DNA from: CAYVIB01 sp964451365
Lineage (GTDB): Bacteria; Pseudomonadota; Gammaproteobacteria; Pseudomonadales; Cellvibrionaceae
Assembly: GCA_964451365.1 (NCBI GenBank)
Contig: CAYVIB010000007.1
Location: 62,001-126,000, forward strand
Direction of reading: 5' to 3'
Length of the DNA stretch: 64,000 nucleotides
The position numbers were made by a program, and so were the translations under genes. Positions 33,835-43,106 of the stretch are shown here, piece after piece. The notes under the pieces were generated by a model. That model was not told the DNA's origin, ran no database searches, and saw nothing but the letters and a program-made list of their open reading frames with translations. How positions within the stretch are numbered: the first letter of the stretch is position 1; each line of letters starts with the position of its first letter.

Positions 33835-34763
33835 CTGCTCTATCCATTGTTATTGTCAGTTGGAATACCAAAGACATTCTACGTGATTGCCTGGTGTCCG
33901 TTTACCAGGAAACAAAAGGAATCGAATTCGAAACTATCGTTGTTGACAATGCCTCTCACGACGGCTCGGTCGGGATGGTAAAGGCGGAATTTCCACAGGC
34001 CATCGTAATAGAAAATGAAAAAAACGTCGGCTTTGCCGCGGCAAATAATATCGGATTCAAAATCGCGAAGGGTGAATACGTCCTGCTGTTAAACAGTGAT
34101 ACCGTTGTATTGGACGGCGCACTTAATAAAACCCTCGACTACGCCCGACAACAGCCCGAACTGGGCGTTATATCGTGCCGTATTTTAAACAGCGACAGGA
34201 CTATCCAACCCAATTGCTCCATGTACCCATCCCTGCTTAATAGCCTTTTTTTCGTCACCGGGTTGTACAAGCTCTTTCCCAGGAGCCGAGTTTTCGGCCG
34301 TGCTCAAATGACCTGGTGGGACTACTCCGACGAACGCGACGTGGAAGTTCTAAAAGGGTGCTTTATGCTCGTTAAAGCGCAAGCATTGCGTGAAGTGGGC
34401 GATATGGACGAGCAGTTTTTTATGTATTCCGAAGAAGTCGATTGGTGTGTCAGGTTCGCCAAGGCAGGCTGGAAACTGCGATTTTATCCAGGCGCAGAAA
34501 TTATCCATCTGGGCGGTGCCAGCGCCGCTAAACTGGGAGGGGACAGGGCACTTATAAAAGACAGGTCCACCAAGCGGTATATGAGAAAGCACTGGAGCAA
34601 GCCGGCCTATGCTCTGGGCGTCACCTCCATGTTCCTGTTTTATATAACCCGTCTGCCAGGTGTAGCCGTTCTAAAGGCCATTTCGGAAAATCCCCGCTAT
34701 CAAAAACAATACGAAAACCATTTGTCGGGATTGAAAGGCCTGTTCCAGTCAAGCCAAGCATGA
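33831..34763 (+). CDS. Family 2 glycosyltransferase
   Basis: A 310-residue GT2 enzyme of the rhamnosyltransferase-like kind. The N-terminus LSIVIVSWNTKDILRDCL and ETIVVDNASHDGSV form the nucleotide-binding fold. Metal-binding LLLNSDTVV replaces the usual DxD with NSD, and the acceptor-side motif is EEVDWCVRFAKAGW. A C-terminal hydrophobic segment (GVTSMFLFYITRLPG) may anchor it. The donor could be dTDP-rhamnose, since the rhamnose genes are in the same locus, but this is an inference. Confidence 0.87.
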   Translation: MTALSIVIVSWNTKDILRDCLVSVYQETKGIEFETIVVDNASHDGSVGMVKAEFPQAIVIENEKNVGFAAANNIGFKIAKGEYVLLLNSDTVVLDGALNKTLDYARQQPELGVISCRILNSDRTIQPNCSMYPSLLNSLFFVTGLYKLFPRSRVFGRAQMTWWDYSDERDVEVLKGCFMLVKAQALREVGDMDEQFFMYSEEVDWCVRFAKAGWKLRFYPGAEIIHLGGASAAKLGGDRALIKDRSTKRYMRKHWSKPAYALGVTSMFLFYITRLPGVAVLKAISENPRYQKQYENHLSGLKGLFQSSQA

Positions 34764-34790
34764 AAAGCTTACCAAATTAAGTCGACTTAA

Positions 34791-36014
34791 ATGAACAACA
34801 ACAAACTCAATGTGTTATTTCTGGCACCGTTTTGTGACGGGAACGATGTTGGCGAATCATTCAACTCCCATCGGTGGGCGCACCGGCTGTCGGAACATGT
34901 CAACCTGACGGTGTTATCGCTACATCGAAAGAACCAGCGGCCCCTGTCGGAGCAACTACCAAATGCGAAAACCGTTGTCTGGAAGGAGCCCTACTACCCG
35001 GACTCCCTGGAGCGTTTCAATTCAATGCTGAAACCCGGGTATATAAAATATTATTTCGCCGCCAGGCGCTGGATAAAAAATTCCCTTAAAGCAGGGCAAC
35101 GTTACGATGTTATTCATCAAATGACACCTGCTGCCATGCGCTATCCCAGCCCGGGTGCGGGGCTTGGTATTCCGAACATTCACGGACCAATGCAGGGAAG
35201 CCTGGACACACCAGAAGGACTGCGAGAGGAATGCGACCAGAACAGTCCCTGGTTTATGAAATTGCGGAACGTCGACAAATGGCGCCTGCAAAATGATCCT
35301 TTACTCCGATATTCATACCGGAATACCGATCTCTTGCTGGCGGGTGCGGAGTACGCACGCGGGCTCCTGATGCTTGCCAACCCCAAACGCGTGGAAATAA
35401 TGGTTCACTTGAATATTGACGGCGTCATTGAACACCCTGAAAGGTCATCACCACAAGAACGGGGGACACTCAAACTGCTTCATGTCGGAAGAATCGTCCG
35501 CACAAAGGGTTTGAAAGAAGCAATAGCGGCCATGTCACTTGCAAAAAGCGAATTGCAACTTACATTGGATGTCATCGGAGAGGGACCCGAATTGGAAAAC
35601 TGCAGACAATTCGCCGAGGACCTGGGCGTTTCCAATCTCATCACGTTCCATGGAAAGCTCGCCCGAAAAGAAGTGGAGAAATTTTACGCTTCTCACGATG
35701 TTCTGCTGTTCCCCAGTTTCAGGGAACCCGCTGGAGGTGTCGTATTGGAAGCAATGCGGCACGGCTTGCCCGTAATTACGACTACGGTTGGAGGCCCCGG
35801 GTTTTATGTTACCCCAAACTGTGGCTATACGGTGGCCGTTCACTCCCATGAACAGATGTCCCGGGATATTGCGCACTGCATAGAGGAAGTATCGTCAGGC
35901 CCGGAAGTTTATCTAAGTAAACAGCAAGGCGCTTTTGACCGGGTTAAGGAAATTGGCAACTTTGAAAAAAAATTGTCGTGGCTGTTATCCGAGTATAAGA
36001 TGATGGCCAACTAA
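34791..36014 (+). CDS. Family 4 glycosyltransferase
   Basis: A 407-residue GT-B enzyme. The C-terminal half carries LLHVGRIVRTKGLKEAIAAM, DVIGEGPELENC and LFPSFREPAGGVVLEAM, in which the E-x7-E motif is typical of GT4. The N-terminal half starts LNVLFLAPFCDGNDVGESF. It follows the GT2 by 27 bases and precedes the acyltransferase. Sugar specificity is not predictable. Confidence 0.88.
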   Translation: MNNNKLNVLFLAPFCDGNDVGESFNSHRWAHRLSEHVNLTVLSLHRKNQRPLSEQLPNAKTVVWKEPYYPDSLERFNSMLKPGYIKYYFAARRWIKNSLKAGQRYDVIHQMTPAAMRYPSPGAGLGIPNIHGPMQGSLDTPEGLREECDQNSPWFMKLRNVDKWRLQNDPLLRYSYRNTDLLLAGAEYARGLLMLANPKRVEIMVHLNIDGVIEHPERSSPQERGTLKLLHVGRIVRTKGLKEAIAAMSLAKSELQLTLDVIGEGPELENCRQFAEDLGVSNLITFHGKLARKEVEKFYASHDVLLFPSFREPAGGVVLEAMRHGLPVITTTVGGPGFYVTPNCGYTVAVHSHEQMSRDIAHCIEEVSSGPEVYLSKQQGAFDRVKEIGNFEKKLSWLLSEYKMMAN

Positions 36015-36040
36015 ACCTACAGACAGCGAGGGCGATTGCA

Positions 36041-37093
36041 ATGTCGGGCAGCAGGAAAAAGTCGTTAGATTTGATGAGGACCATCGCTTTTTTCTGTTTA
36101 TTTCTCGCCCACTCCCACCCTCCCATCTGGCTATTCCAGATTCGCAATTTTGATGTTCCACTGCTTTTAATTGTTTCGGGTCTGGCCGCTTTTCTTTCAC
36201 TCGGTTCGAAAGAGATCAAACCCATACCTTTTTATAAAAAAAGGTTACCCAAACTTATTTTTCCGGTATGGATATTTCTGGTATTTTTTTTCGGGTTTAC
36301 CTACTTCACCTTTTCAATGTTGGGCAAGCCCTACCCGTTCGACCTGTCAACCATTATCAGCGCGTTTTTGTTCTATGAAGGATTTGGTTACGTCTGGATA
36401 TTCAAGGTGTTTGTTATTGCGGCACTGATAACACCATGGGCCGTTATTTACTCTCGCAACGTTAGTAATACACGACATTTTTATCTGATACTTTTAATCA
36501 TCTATATTTTTTTTGAGGGCTTTCTATCGCTCGCCCTGGCATATCGGTCGGAATCGTTTAGCGAGTTTACCAATACCGTTGCGCTAGTCATCGTTCCTTA
36601 TTCTTTATTGTTTCTTTATGGGCTTAGGATAACAGAGTTATCCCACAAAACGCTTGTTATCAATGGGATTGCGGGCGGGTTAATATTCTTGCTTATAGCA
36701 GGCTACTTCCATGCAACCACCGGAAATTTCGTCGAAACCCAGCTCTACAAGTACCCACCACGACTCTACTATCTATCCTACGCTTTTTTCTGTTGCAACT
36801 TTGTCTACATATTAAGTGAATGGATAGATAACAAATTTAAAGTATGGAATGTGGTTACCTGGATCGCCACTCATTCCATGTGGCTGTATCTTTGGCATAT
36901 TTTCGCGATTGCCATTTGGAACACCGCGGTAGATTTGCCCCGATACCAGCTCTACTCAAGCAGTATCAAATTCGCTTTTTTGGTGGGTGTTGCAGGAGGG
37001 ATAACTGTTCTACAAGTACTCCTGGTCAACAGGTATTTGAAAAATCACCGCTCCAGCGCCATTCGCACCCTCGGGTACTACCTGGGTGGCTGA
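36041..37093 (+). CDS. Acyltransferase family 3 membrane protein
   Basis: A 350-residue protein with about ten spans. The N-terminal region SLDLMRTIAFFCLFLAHSHPP has the acyltransferase-3 layout (LDLMR, then an active-site His in the first span), and LRITELSHKTLV lies later. Such enzymes O-acetylate or succinylate polysaccharides at the inner membrane. It is the last gene of the plus-strand polysaccharide run. Family assignment is by topology and the N-terminal motif. Confidence 0.7.
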   Translation: MSGSRKKSLDLMRTIAFFCLFLAHSHPPIWLFQIRNFDVPLLLIVSGLAAFLSLGSKEIKPIPFYKKRLPKLIFPVWIFLVFFFGFTYFTFSMLGKPYPFDLSTIISAFLFYEGFGYVWIFKVFVIAALITPWAVIYSRNVSNTRHFYLILLIIYIFFEGFLSLALAYRSESFSEFTNTVALVIVPYSLLFLYGLRITELSHKTLVINGIAGGLIFLLIAGYFHATTGNFVETQLYKYPPRLYYLSYAFFCCNFVYILSEWIDNKFKVWNVVTWIATHSMWLYLWHIFAIAIWNTAVDLPRYQLYSSSIKFAFLVGVAGGITVLQVLLVNRYLKNHRSSAIRTLGYYLGG

Positions 37094-37725
37094 GACGCTT
37101 CCCGCGCCGAGCCAGTTGAAAGGCGTTTAAATTGCGCCACCAGGCACACCGATGTGCGCTACCTCCCATGTGCAAACCACATTCAGGCGCCTTAATAGAT
37201 TTACCGATCAGCGCAAATGCGCGGAACCTGTACTCACCACTTATGTGATAGCATCAACATTTTATCGTGACGCAAATATCGTTTCTTACTATCGTCACCT
37301 AAACTCTTTTAATGTCATCTGATCAAAGTTTCTATTCCCCATGGAAATAAGGCCAGGCAAAAGTGAAGTGCGTCTAGTAATAAAGAAGTCATTGCAATAT
37401 GCAATCTTAAAAGGTCTATTATGTTTTGAAAGAGCGGTTGAAATTACCGGGTCTCTTGCCGAAAATAAGTATGATTAGCTCTCGCAGCGCACCAGACAAT
37501 GGATATAGGGAAATTCGCTGCCATTTCTTCGTAATCAACATGTTTAGCAGTAGTTGTTGTTTATTAACGGCAACCGACGGTATTGAGATTGGTGTCCCGG
37601 TAGTGCTGGCGTATGGATGGCCCTTAACCGCTCTTTAGTTGAACTAGTAATATAGTGTCTAAAACTAAATAGGATTTGAAAATAGGCATCAGAACGAACT
37701 CTAACGTGTAAAGCGGTGAAATAAC
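37094..37725. other. Gene-poor region upstream of the 589-residue secreted protein
   Basis: 632 bases. It holds an 11-base inverted repeat, AAAGAGCGGTT near 37425 and AACCGCTCTTT near 37628, with about 190 bases between, and a sigma-54-like match CTGGCGTATGGATGGCC around 37606 (GG and GC correctly spaced, weak otherwise). A short open frame here (37426-37638) looks non-coding. Confidence 0.45.
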
Positions 37726-39495
37726 GTGAAATCAATTAAGACTTTATTATTGACGGCAGCTTCCACGGCATGCTTCTATTCAAGTGGTGCTATGGCGGCG
37801 TGCGATTGCGGGTCGACCAACTCCAACAGCCCCTGCTCCGGGCGGGAAATCTCTGTAGAGGTGGGAGACAGTCGCACTGTAGGCTTTTCCTGGGAATTCA
37901 ATTCCGGAGGTGGTGACGCCTACTGCGGGCAGTTTGCCAATGGGGATTACTGGATAGCCCCGCGCGGCTCAAACTCCAACGTCACTGTGACACGGGTCTC
38001 GGGCTCGGGTAGTGGCTCGATCAGCCTTGACGAAAACCCGCAACTGGAATCCATGGGCCTGCTCGGATCAGACGGATACGGAAACTACAGCGCCCAGGAA
38101 AACATCCTGGACGACCTTCCCTTGAGCTTTAACCGTTCCACTTCGCTGGTTGCGGCCATCCAGAGAAACGAATCAGCCCATGGCCAGTGCGGGACCCGCG
38201 CAATCGTTGGTAACTGTGCCGAAGCCTACCACGTCGTCACGGTGCTTGATGAGGTTCCACCCAATGCCGGCTCGACGGTACTGCGTCCCAGTATTGATGA
38301 AACATCCAAGGAGTTGCTCACTCTTTCGGATTTCGATCTCAGTCGAATTCCAGCCAAATCCTTCCTCAATGGTACGAGCAGCACGGGCCTGGAAAGAATC
38401 AGGCAGAAGTGGTCCCACAGCACTGAAATCCTCTCGCTTCTCGATAGCTCCGGCCGCTACTACTCCGAAGGTGGACGAGCCTTTCGGGCCAATTTGCTGG
38501 TGGATGATTATGCCGCCGGCGTGGCCTCCAGCTGGTATAGCGACTTGATGACGCTAATGTCAAACGATAATTCTCTCGCGGAAAAGCAGTCTGCCGTGGC
38601 CGCCATGATCACCTACGGTAAAGATCTGTATTTCTCAATGTACGACGGGGATCAACGAGTACGTAACTGGGGCGCCGGTGCCGGACAACACTTGGGTAAA
38701 TTTCCCGCCGCCGTCCTGTTCGCCGCCTTGGCCAAGGATAGCCGCTACGGCGATAACCTCCAGAAAACCAGTTCCACCTTGCTTGGCTTCGCGGACCTGA
38801 GGGGCCCCCACGAACTGGAGCAAGTCAATAGCGGCGTGAACGGCCCGGTTTGGGGTGATTTTCCGGATGAAATGTCAACCACCGAAGTGGGCTCCTACTG
38901 GGCCAGCTTACTGCAGTCCCAGTGTTTCGACGGCGCTACCGGAAGCTGCAACCCGAATATTGGCAAGAAAACCCAACGTGACCCGTATGGCTATATAGAT
39001 GGCCCACCAAACAAGCCAGGCACAAGCTATATGGCGGTATCCATTGGCGCCCAACGGGGCCTGGTGGCGACTATGTTCCTGATCCCTGAAGTCTGCGCAA
39101 TCGTCGACAGTCCTGATTTGGTCAAATATGTCGATCGCGTTCACAACCATGGTATCCAAACAGCCAATGACCCGTGTGCTCCGCCCGATCCCCGAGAAGA
39201 TCCGGACAGCTGTGATGCTTACCGCAGCCAGGGCTGCCGCTATTACGGCCTGAGCAATACCGGCACCGCAACATGGGGACCGGACCCGGCCAACCCGTCA
39301 CAATGTATCCGGAACAGATCCGGCCAAAACGGCAGGTTTCCCGCTGATAACGGAAGAAGACTGAACTATCAGTTCACATCCTCACAAGTAGAGGATAGCT
39401 GGGACCAAATACGAGGCAATACCAGTTCAATCGACTGTGTTGTTGCCCGGATTATGCCCCCGTCGAATCTTCGGGTTACTCCGCAAGACGACTAA
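37726..39495 (+). CDS. Large secreted protein of unknown function
   Basis: A 589-residue exported protein starting at GTG (MKSIKTLLLTAASTACFYSS, cleavage near AMAACDC). About 50-200 is beta-rich and Cys-containing (VEVGDSRTVGFSWEF, CGQFANGDYWIAP). About 250-500 is helical and Trp/Tyr-rich (RVRNWGAGAGQHLGKFPAAV, YWASLLQSQCF), resembling the alpha/alpha toroids of polysaccharide-active enzymes. The tail PPSNLRVTPQDD looks like the first strand of a fibronectin-III domain that is cut short. I do not recognise a family. Its place beside exopolysaccharide genes suggests action on, or binding to, that polymer. A strong terminator follows. Confidence 0.7.
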   Translation: MKSIKTLLLTAASTACFYSSGAMAACDCGSTNSNSPCSGREISVEVGDSRTVGFSWEFNSGGGDAYCGQFANGDYWIAPRGSNSNVTVTRVSGSGSGSISLDENPQLESMGLLGSDGYGNYSAQENILDDLPLSFNRSTSLVAAIQRNESAHGQCGTRAIVGNCAEAYHVVTVLDEVPPNAGSTVLRPSIDETSKELLTLSDFDLSRIPAKSFLNGTSSTGLERIRQKWSHSTEILSLLDSSGRYYSEGGRAFRANLLVDDYAAGVASSWYSDLMTLMSNDNSLAEKQSAVAAMITYGKDLYFSMYDGDQRVRNWGAGAGQHLGKFPAAVLFAALAKDSRYGDNLQKTSSTLLGFADLRGPHELEQVNSGVNGPVWGDFPDEMSTTEVGSYWASLLQSQCFDGATGSCNPNIGKKTQRDPYGYIDGPPNKPGTSYMAVSIGAQRGLVATMFLIPEVCAIVDSPDLVKYVDRVHNHGIQTANDPCAPPDPREDPDSCDAYRSQGCRYYGLSNTGTATWGPDPANPSQCIRNRSGQNGRFPADNGRRLNYQFTSSQVEDSWDQIRGNTSSIDCVVARIMPPSNLRVTPQDD

Positions 39496-39518
39496 GTTTT
39501 CTCTCCGAGAAACACAAA

Positions 39519-39551
39519 AAGGCATCTGATACAAGCAGATGCCTTTTTTTA
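39519..39551 (+). terminator. Terminator of the 589-residue secreted protein gene
   Basis: AAAAAGGCATCTG-ATACAAG-CAGATGCCTTTTTTT, with A-rich and T-rich flanks, sits 23 bases after the stop. Confidence 0.9.
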
Positions 39552-40141
39552 TGCCCGATATTAATCCCTGCGCAGAGATCGACTCAGGTTGTGGAAGGCG
39601 AAGCGAACAAGCCGCCTCCGCGCATACACGCCGGTGTTTGGAATTAAAAGTAACATCCGCAGGCATAGCCTTCGGTATTGGACAAGGATAGACTCAATTG
39701 AAAAATCCGGAATGCCTGTGAGGACGTGAGCGTGGTGCGCATGTATAAAGTATTTTGCAGCTGCGCGGTCTCGCCTCTTCAAATTATTCCCGACTGTAGA
39801 GTGCCATTATCCGGAACCTCAATTACTGGTCATACGCCGGAAAAGTCTCACGGGTTTCAGATGGATTCACGGATTTGGTTTCTGCCCCCGTATTAAAAAA
39901 TACGCCTGGCCGGAACCTATCTCATAGCTGAGTAGCAGAACCTTCTTTCATAGTGTCAATGATCGGGCCGCGCAGATTTACTATTAGGGCCTATTAACAG
40001 GCCCTAACAACGATGGATAAGAATCAGATAATCCTTAGCGATTACCCGTGCGCGCACTTGTTTAAGCGAAACTCTTTTTTATGACCGTGCCAACGATCCG
40101 GTCGATCCGGATTCGGCAATAGTAGTTAATTTTTTTGAACC

Positions 40142-40176
40142 TAAAAAAAAGCACCTGCGTGAACAGGTGCTTTTTG
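40142..40176 (-). terminator. Terminator of the alginate-lyase-like gene
   Basis: On the minus strand AAAAAGCACCTGTTC-ACGCAGGTGCTTTTTTTT forms a long stem ending in a T-run, 30 bases beyond the stop. Confidence 0.9.
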
Positions 40177-40206
40177 AGAACCGGTCGAAATGGGCCAGGC
40201 GCTTTT

Positions 40207-41613
40207 CTATTCTGATGCCGGTGGAACAGCTTCAACATCGACCTCCGTCGGAGGTTTTGGCCGCCGGGCAACAACTTCCGGCAAATCACCGGTAACCAGG
40301 GACACCGGTCCGATCCCCTGCATGACAACCTGGTTCCTCGCGGCCCTGTCGCGAGCGCGAGTGTAAAGCACTTCCCGATCACCGCTAACCCAGTCATTAC
40401 CCACCAGCATTTCGTAAAGAAAACGGAAAAATACGGGGTCGGTGGTTTCCTCCGGATCAGGGGGAGTCCGGTCGCCCGCACCGTACGGCGCGTAATAATC
40501 ATAGGCGTCGACAATGGATCCCCCGCTGGTGCCGGCAAAGGTCCAGTAGTTATCTCCTTTGTGAGTTTCCGCTATCTGCGCCACAAGCGTGAGCGCCCAC
40601 AGACTGAAATGGCCATAGAACATTCCCTTGTGCTCGTCCGCCCTTACGCGTTGATCATAAACTTCACCACTTTCAGCAATTGCCCGGCCTATCTGAGCCT
40701 GAAAAAAGGAAGGGTTCGCGTAGGGGCCACTGTGCCCGTCATCGTATCTACCACCGGAAATCGCATAAGACCAGATCTCGTCATCATTCAATGCCGCCGC
40801 CACAGCCGCCAGACCAGCAAGGCCCCAACTCAGGTGGTTGTCGTTTCGATAGCGGGTGTAGGCGCTTGAGCCGGTATGCAAATCCGCCCAGCGTGTCCAG
40901 GCGTGAAAACCGGCATTGGTGGCCGGCAGCAATTCGTTGCGCAACCAATTTGCCAACTGCGACTGCTCCTGCGCATTTAACGAATAGCCGTTTCGGGTCA
41001 GGATGGCATACGTGTCACTAAAGTTAATCAGCCCGTAAGCCTGCCATATACTGTCCAGGGCCATGTTCCAGGAATTATTACAGAACCCCTCCTCGACACC
41101 GTCGAAACTGGCGGATTGGAAATTAATATTGAAGTCGTAGAAGTTAACCAGGGTCGACTGTTGCGCCCAGGCCAACATGTAGTCTTTCGCCTTGTCGGCA
41201 TAAGCAGTATCACCGGACAACAGATACGCCACGGCGAGATTGCGCGCTTCGCTGGACTCCTGCCCAAGTTTATCGACAAGATCTTTAAGGGAATCGTCTT
41301 CCCCTCCGGACGCGCCACACCAACCAAAGCTTATGTTGGCTATGTTGTCCATCTGAAACGGATCCGGCTCGTCGTCCAGTAACGATGAAGCAACGCCTCT
41401 GAATGTGTTGTAAAAGGAAGCATAAGGCTCAATATCTTCCGCAATCCGGCGTTTGACTTCCACCAGATTGGCACGACTGACGAATAGCGACGGAGATAAA
41501 TCACAGTTTGACGTGCCACCGCACTGGGCCAGGCTCGTTTGCGGCAGGACAAACACGGAGAAAGATAAACACAGTCCAAGCCGATAGCCGGCGGAGCGAC
41601 GCAGGAATTTCAT
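40207..41613 (-). CDS. Alginate-lyase-like secreted polysaccharide lyase
   Basis: A 468-residue exported protein. The signal peptide ends near TSLAQCGG. The body is an alpha-helical toroid of the alginate-lyase (PL5-like) type: a helix-rich start (LFVSRANLVEVKRRIAEDIE, AVAYLLSGDTAYADKAKDYM), a catalytic-site-like NNSWNMALDSIWQAY and RNDNHLSWGLAGLAAVAAAL, and GMFYGHFSLWALTLVAQIAE. Enzymes of this fold often trim or degrade the cell's own exopolysaccharide. The tail RPKPPTEVDVEAVPPASE again looks like the start of a fibronectin-III domain. The substrate is not necessarily alginate. Confidence 0.75.
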   Translation of the reverse strand: MKFLRRSAGYRLGLCLSFSVFVLPQTSLAQCGGTSNCDLSPSLFVSRANLVEVKRRIAEDIEPYASFYNTFRGVASSLLDDEPDPFQMDNIANISFGWCGASGGEDDSLKDLVDKLGQESSEARNLAVAYLLSGDTAYADKAKDYMLAWAQQSTLVNFYDFNINFQSASFDGVEEGFCNNSWNMALDSIWQAYGLINFSDTYAILTRNGYSLNAQEQSQLANWLRNELLPATNAGFHAWTRWADLHTGSSAYTRYRNDNHLSWGLAGLAAVAAALNDDEIWSYAISGGRYDDGHSGPYANPSFFQAQIGRAIAESGEVYDQRVRADEHKGMFYGHFSLWALTLVAQIAETHKGDNYWTFAGTSGGSIVDAYDYYAPYGAGDRTPPDPEETTDPVFFRFLYEMLVGNDWVSGDREVLYTRARDRAARNQVVMQGIGPVSLVTGDLPEVVARRPKPPTEVDVEAVPPASE

Positions 41614-41677
41614 TCTTCAACCCTCTGTAAACGTTCAATTCCATTCTACGCCACACAGGTATTCCGGACTGAGAAGG

Positions 41678-42421
41678 CTACCTAATTTTATCTTTCACCG
41701 AGGAGATGATCTCCAGGTTTACCTTCGCGTTACTGCTGTCCAGTTCCTGGTCAAACGGAAAATCCGTTTCAATCAGGCTTTTGATCGGAGCGTTCCACCA
41801 CTGGGAGCGCATCATCTCTTCTTTAGTTTGCTCGTCGAAACGATCACATATAAATTTGGCAGGGTTGCCGCCGATCACGGTAAACGGCTTGACATCCTTG
41901 GTCACCACGGCGCCCGCGCCAATAATGGCACCATCACCTATTTCCCCGCATCCCGGAAGAATGGTTACCCGTTGCCCAATCCACACGTCATTTCCAATCT
42001 TCAGGGGATTGTCGTGATGCAATTCAATCGTATCGGCTTCCACAAGTCCCAGGCGACGGTTGAAAAAGAAAGGGTGTTGCGAAAGGCGACGATAAGGATG
42101 GTTGCGACGCAGAATACAAAGCTCCGCAGCTATTGAACAATAATTGCCCATTGTGGCGCCCGGCGGCAGCAGGCCGGGAATAAAACAGCCGTAAGAATAA
42201 GCGCCAATTTCAACCTGGTGATAGTCCCGAAACAAACGTCGCAATGTGACAGAGAAGCAGTCACCACCTTCAATTTTCCTGCACAGCCGGATGATGAACT
42301 TCCTCAGCACCCGCACCCTGTACAACTGGTGTAACAATCCTGAAAGTGGTGACAGCGCGTTTCGTTCGTTATCCTCAGCCCAGGTAATGTTTCTTGGCGT
42401 ATGCAAGTAACTATCGCTCAT
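41678..42421 (-). CDS. Hexapeptide-repeat O-acetyltransferase (XAT type)
   Basis: A 247-residue acetyltransferase. It has the hexapeptide helix region with YSYGCFIPGLLPPGATMG, the catalytic His in RNHPYRRLSQHPFFFN and GNDVWIGQRVTILPGCGEI, then IGAGAVVTKDVKPFTVIGGNPAK. The start is ambiguous because the upstream DNA is a tandem 13-base repeat, each unit carrying ATGAGCGACCAAG; only the ATG at 42421 opens this frame. It is related in kind to the enzyme at 31487-32176 but only moderately similar. The likely role is O-acetylation of the exopolysaccharide. Confidence 0.82.
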   Translation of the reverse strand: MSDSYLHTPRNITWAEDNERNALSPLSGLLHQLYRVRVLRKFIIRLCRKIEGGDCFSVTLRRLFRDYHQVEIGAYSYGCFIPGLLPPGATMGNYCSIAAELCILRRNHPYRRLSQHPFFFNRRLGLVEADTIELHHDNPLKIGNDVWIGQRVTILPGCGEIGDGAIIGAGAVVTKDVKPFTVIGGNPAKFICDRFDEQTKEEMMRSQWWNAPIKSLIETDFPFDQELDSSNAKVNLEIISSVKDKIR

Positions 42422-42460
42422 CTTGGTCGTTCATCTTGGTCGCTCATCTTGGTCGCTCAT
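42415..42460. repeat. Tandem 13-base repeat at the acetyltransferase start
   Basis: Three and a half copies of CGCTCATCTTGGT (the second copy has CGTTC), 42415-42460. Read on the minus strand each copy contains ATGAGCGACCAAG, giving four candidate ATG codons in shifting frames just before and at the gene start. Confidence 0.9.
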
Positions 42461-43106
42461 TTGTTTTGCCCATTGTTATTGAGCAACAGCTCATAAAATA
42501 GCGGTGGATTTCCACCCGCGTCCTTTTACCCGCAACTCTTTTATTTAACAAAGGCCGGCATGACGGAACAACCGAACGAATTTTTTGGAGGGTACGGTCT
42601 GAATTGCAGGCTTTGAACAGTAAAGACGTAACTAACCGGGTCGCCATTGCGCTGCCAGCTTGTGCAAATTTTACAACGCTTCTCATAAATGAATTTAAGA
42701 CCTTAACGGTTCTCGAAGGATTATTGAGGCGACGAGATAATACCGCGGCCATCATATCGGCCCATACAACTTCCGTACCTAAAGCGGAAAAAAATCTTAA
42801 GGAAAATGTAACCATGTTTTTCCGTCGGGCGATATCAACATACAGCGATAAATGGAGCGATTTCAACGTGGGAATTGGTCGTCAGTTCACAATATTTCCA
42901 AAATCGTTCTTAATTACTGATTGACCGGAATAAAACCACAATAGCAGCGCAAGCTAGCGGGGAGGGATTATAAAGATGAATCGTTTCAAGACAAACCTTT
43001 CTCTACGCAAATAAACTGAAACCGTCGGTACTGGACAAGCATATATTGCCAAGCGCCCCGGTTTTGTAAGCTTTTCCCGGAAAATGACTCGATAGCCTTT
43101 TGTGCT
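42422..43106. other. Gene-poor region between acetyltransferase and FrhB-like genes
   Basis: 685 bases. After the tandem repeats it has only low-quality open frames. A strong ribosome-binding site (GGGGAGGG) at about 42959 precedes a 12-codon plus-strand frame at 42976-43014 (MNRFKTNLSLRK), possibly a relic of a lost gene. Confidence 0.5.

Larger units (their letters stand above)
39496..40206. other. Region between two convergent secreted-protein genes
   Basis: 711 bases with no convincing gene. It contains two terminators (39519-39551 and 40142-40176), and a hairpin TTAGGGCCT-ATTAAC-AGGCCCTAA at 39984-40007. Confidence 0.55.

Noticed and set aside
37426..37638. 70-codon frame in the gene-poor gap before the 589-residue secreted protein
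   Set aside because: Composition is not protein-like, no ribosome-binding site, and it spans the inverted repeat.
40062..40538. 158-codon minus-strand frame overlapping the end of the alginate-lyase-like gene
   Set aside because: It lies out of frame over the lyase-like gene and its terminator; it is a shadow.
42604..42924. 106-codon frame between the acetyltransferase and the FrhB-like gene
   Set aside because: Weak start, no ribosome-binding site and no recognisable features; probably non-coding.
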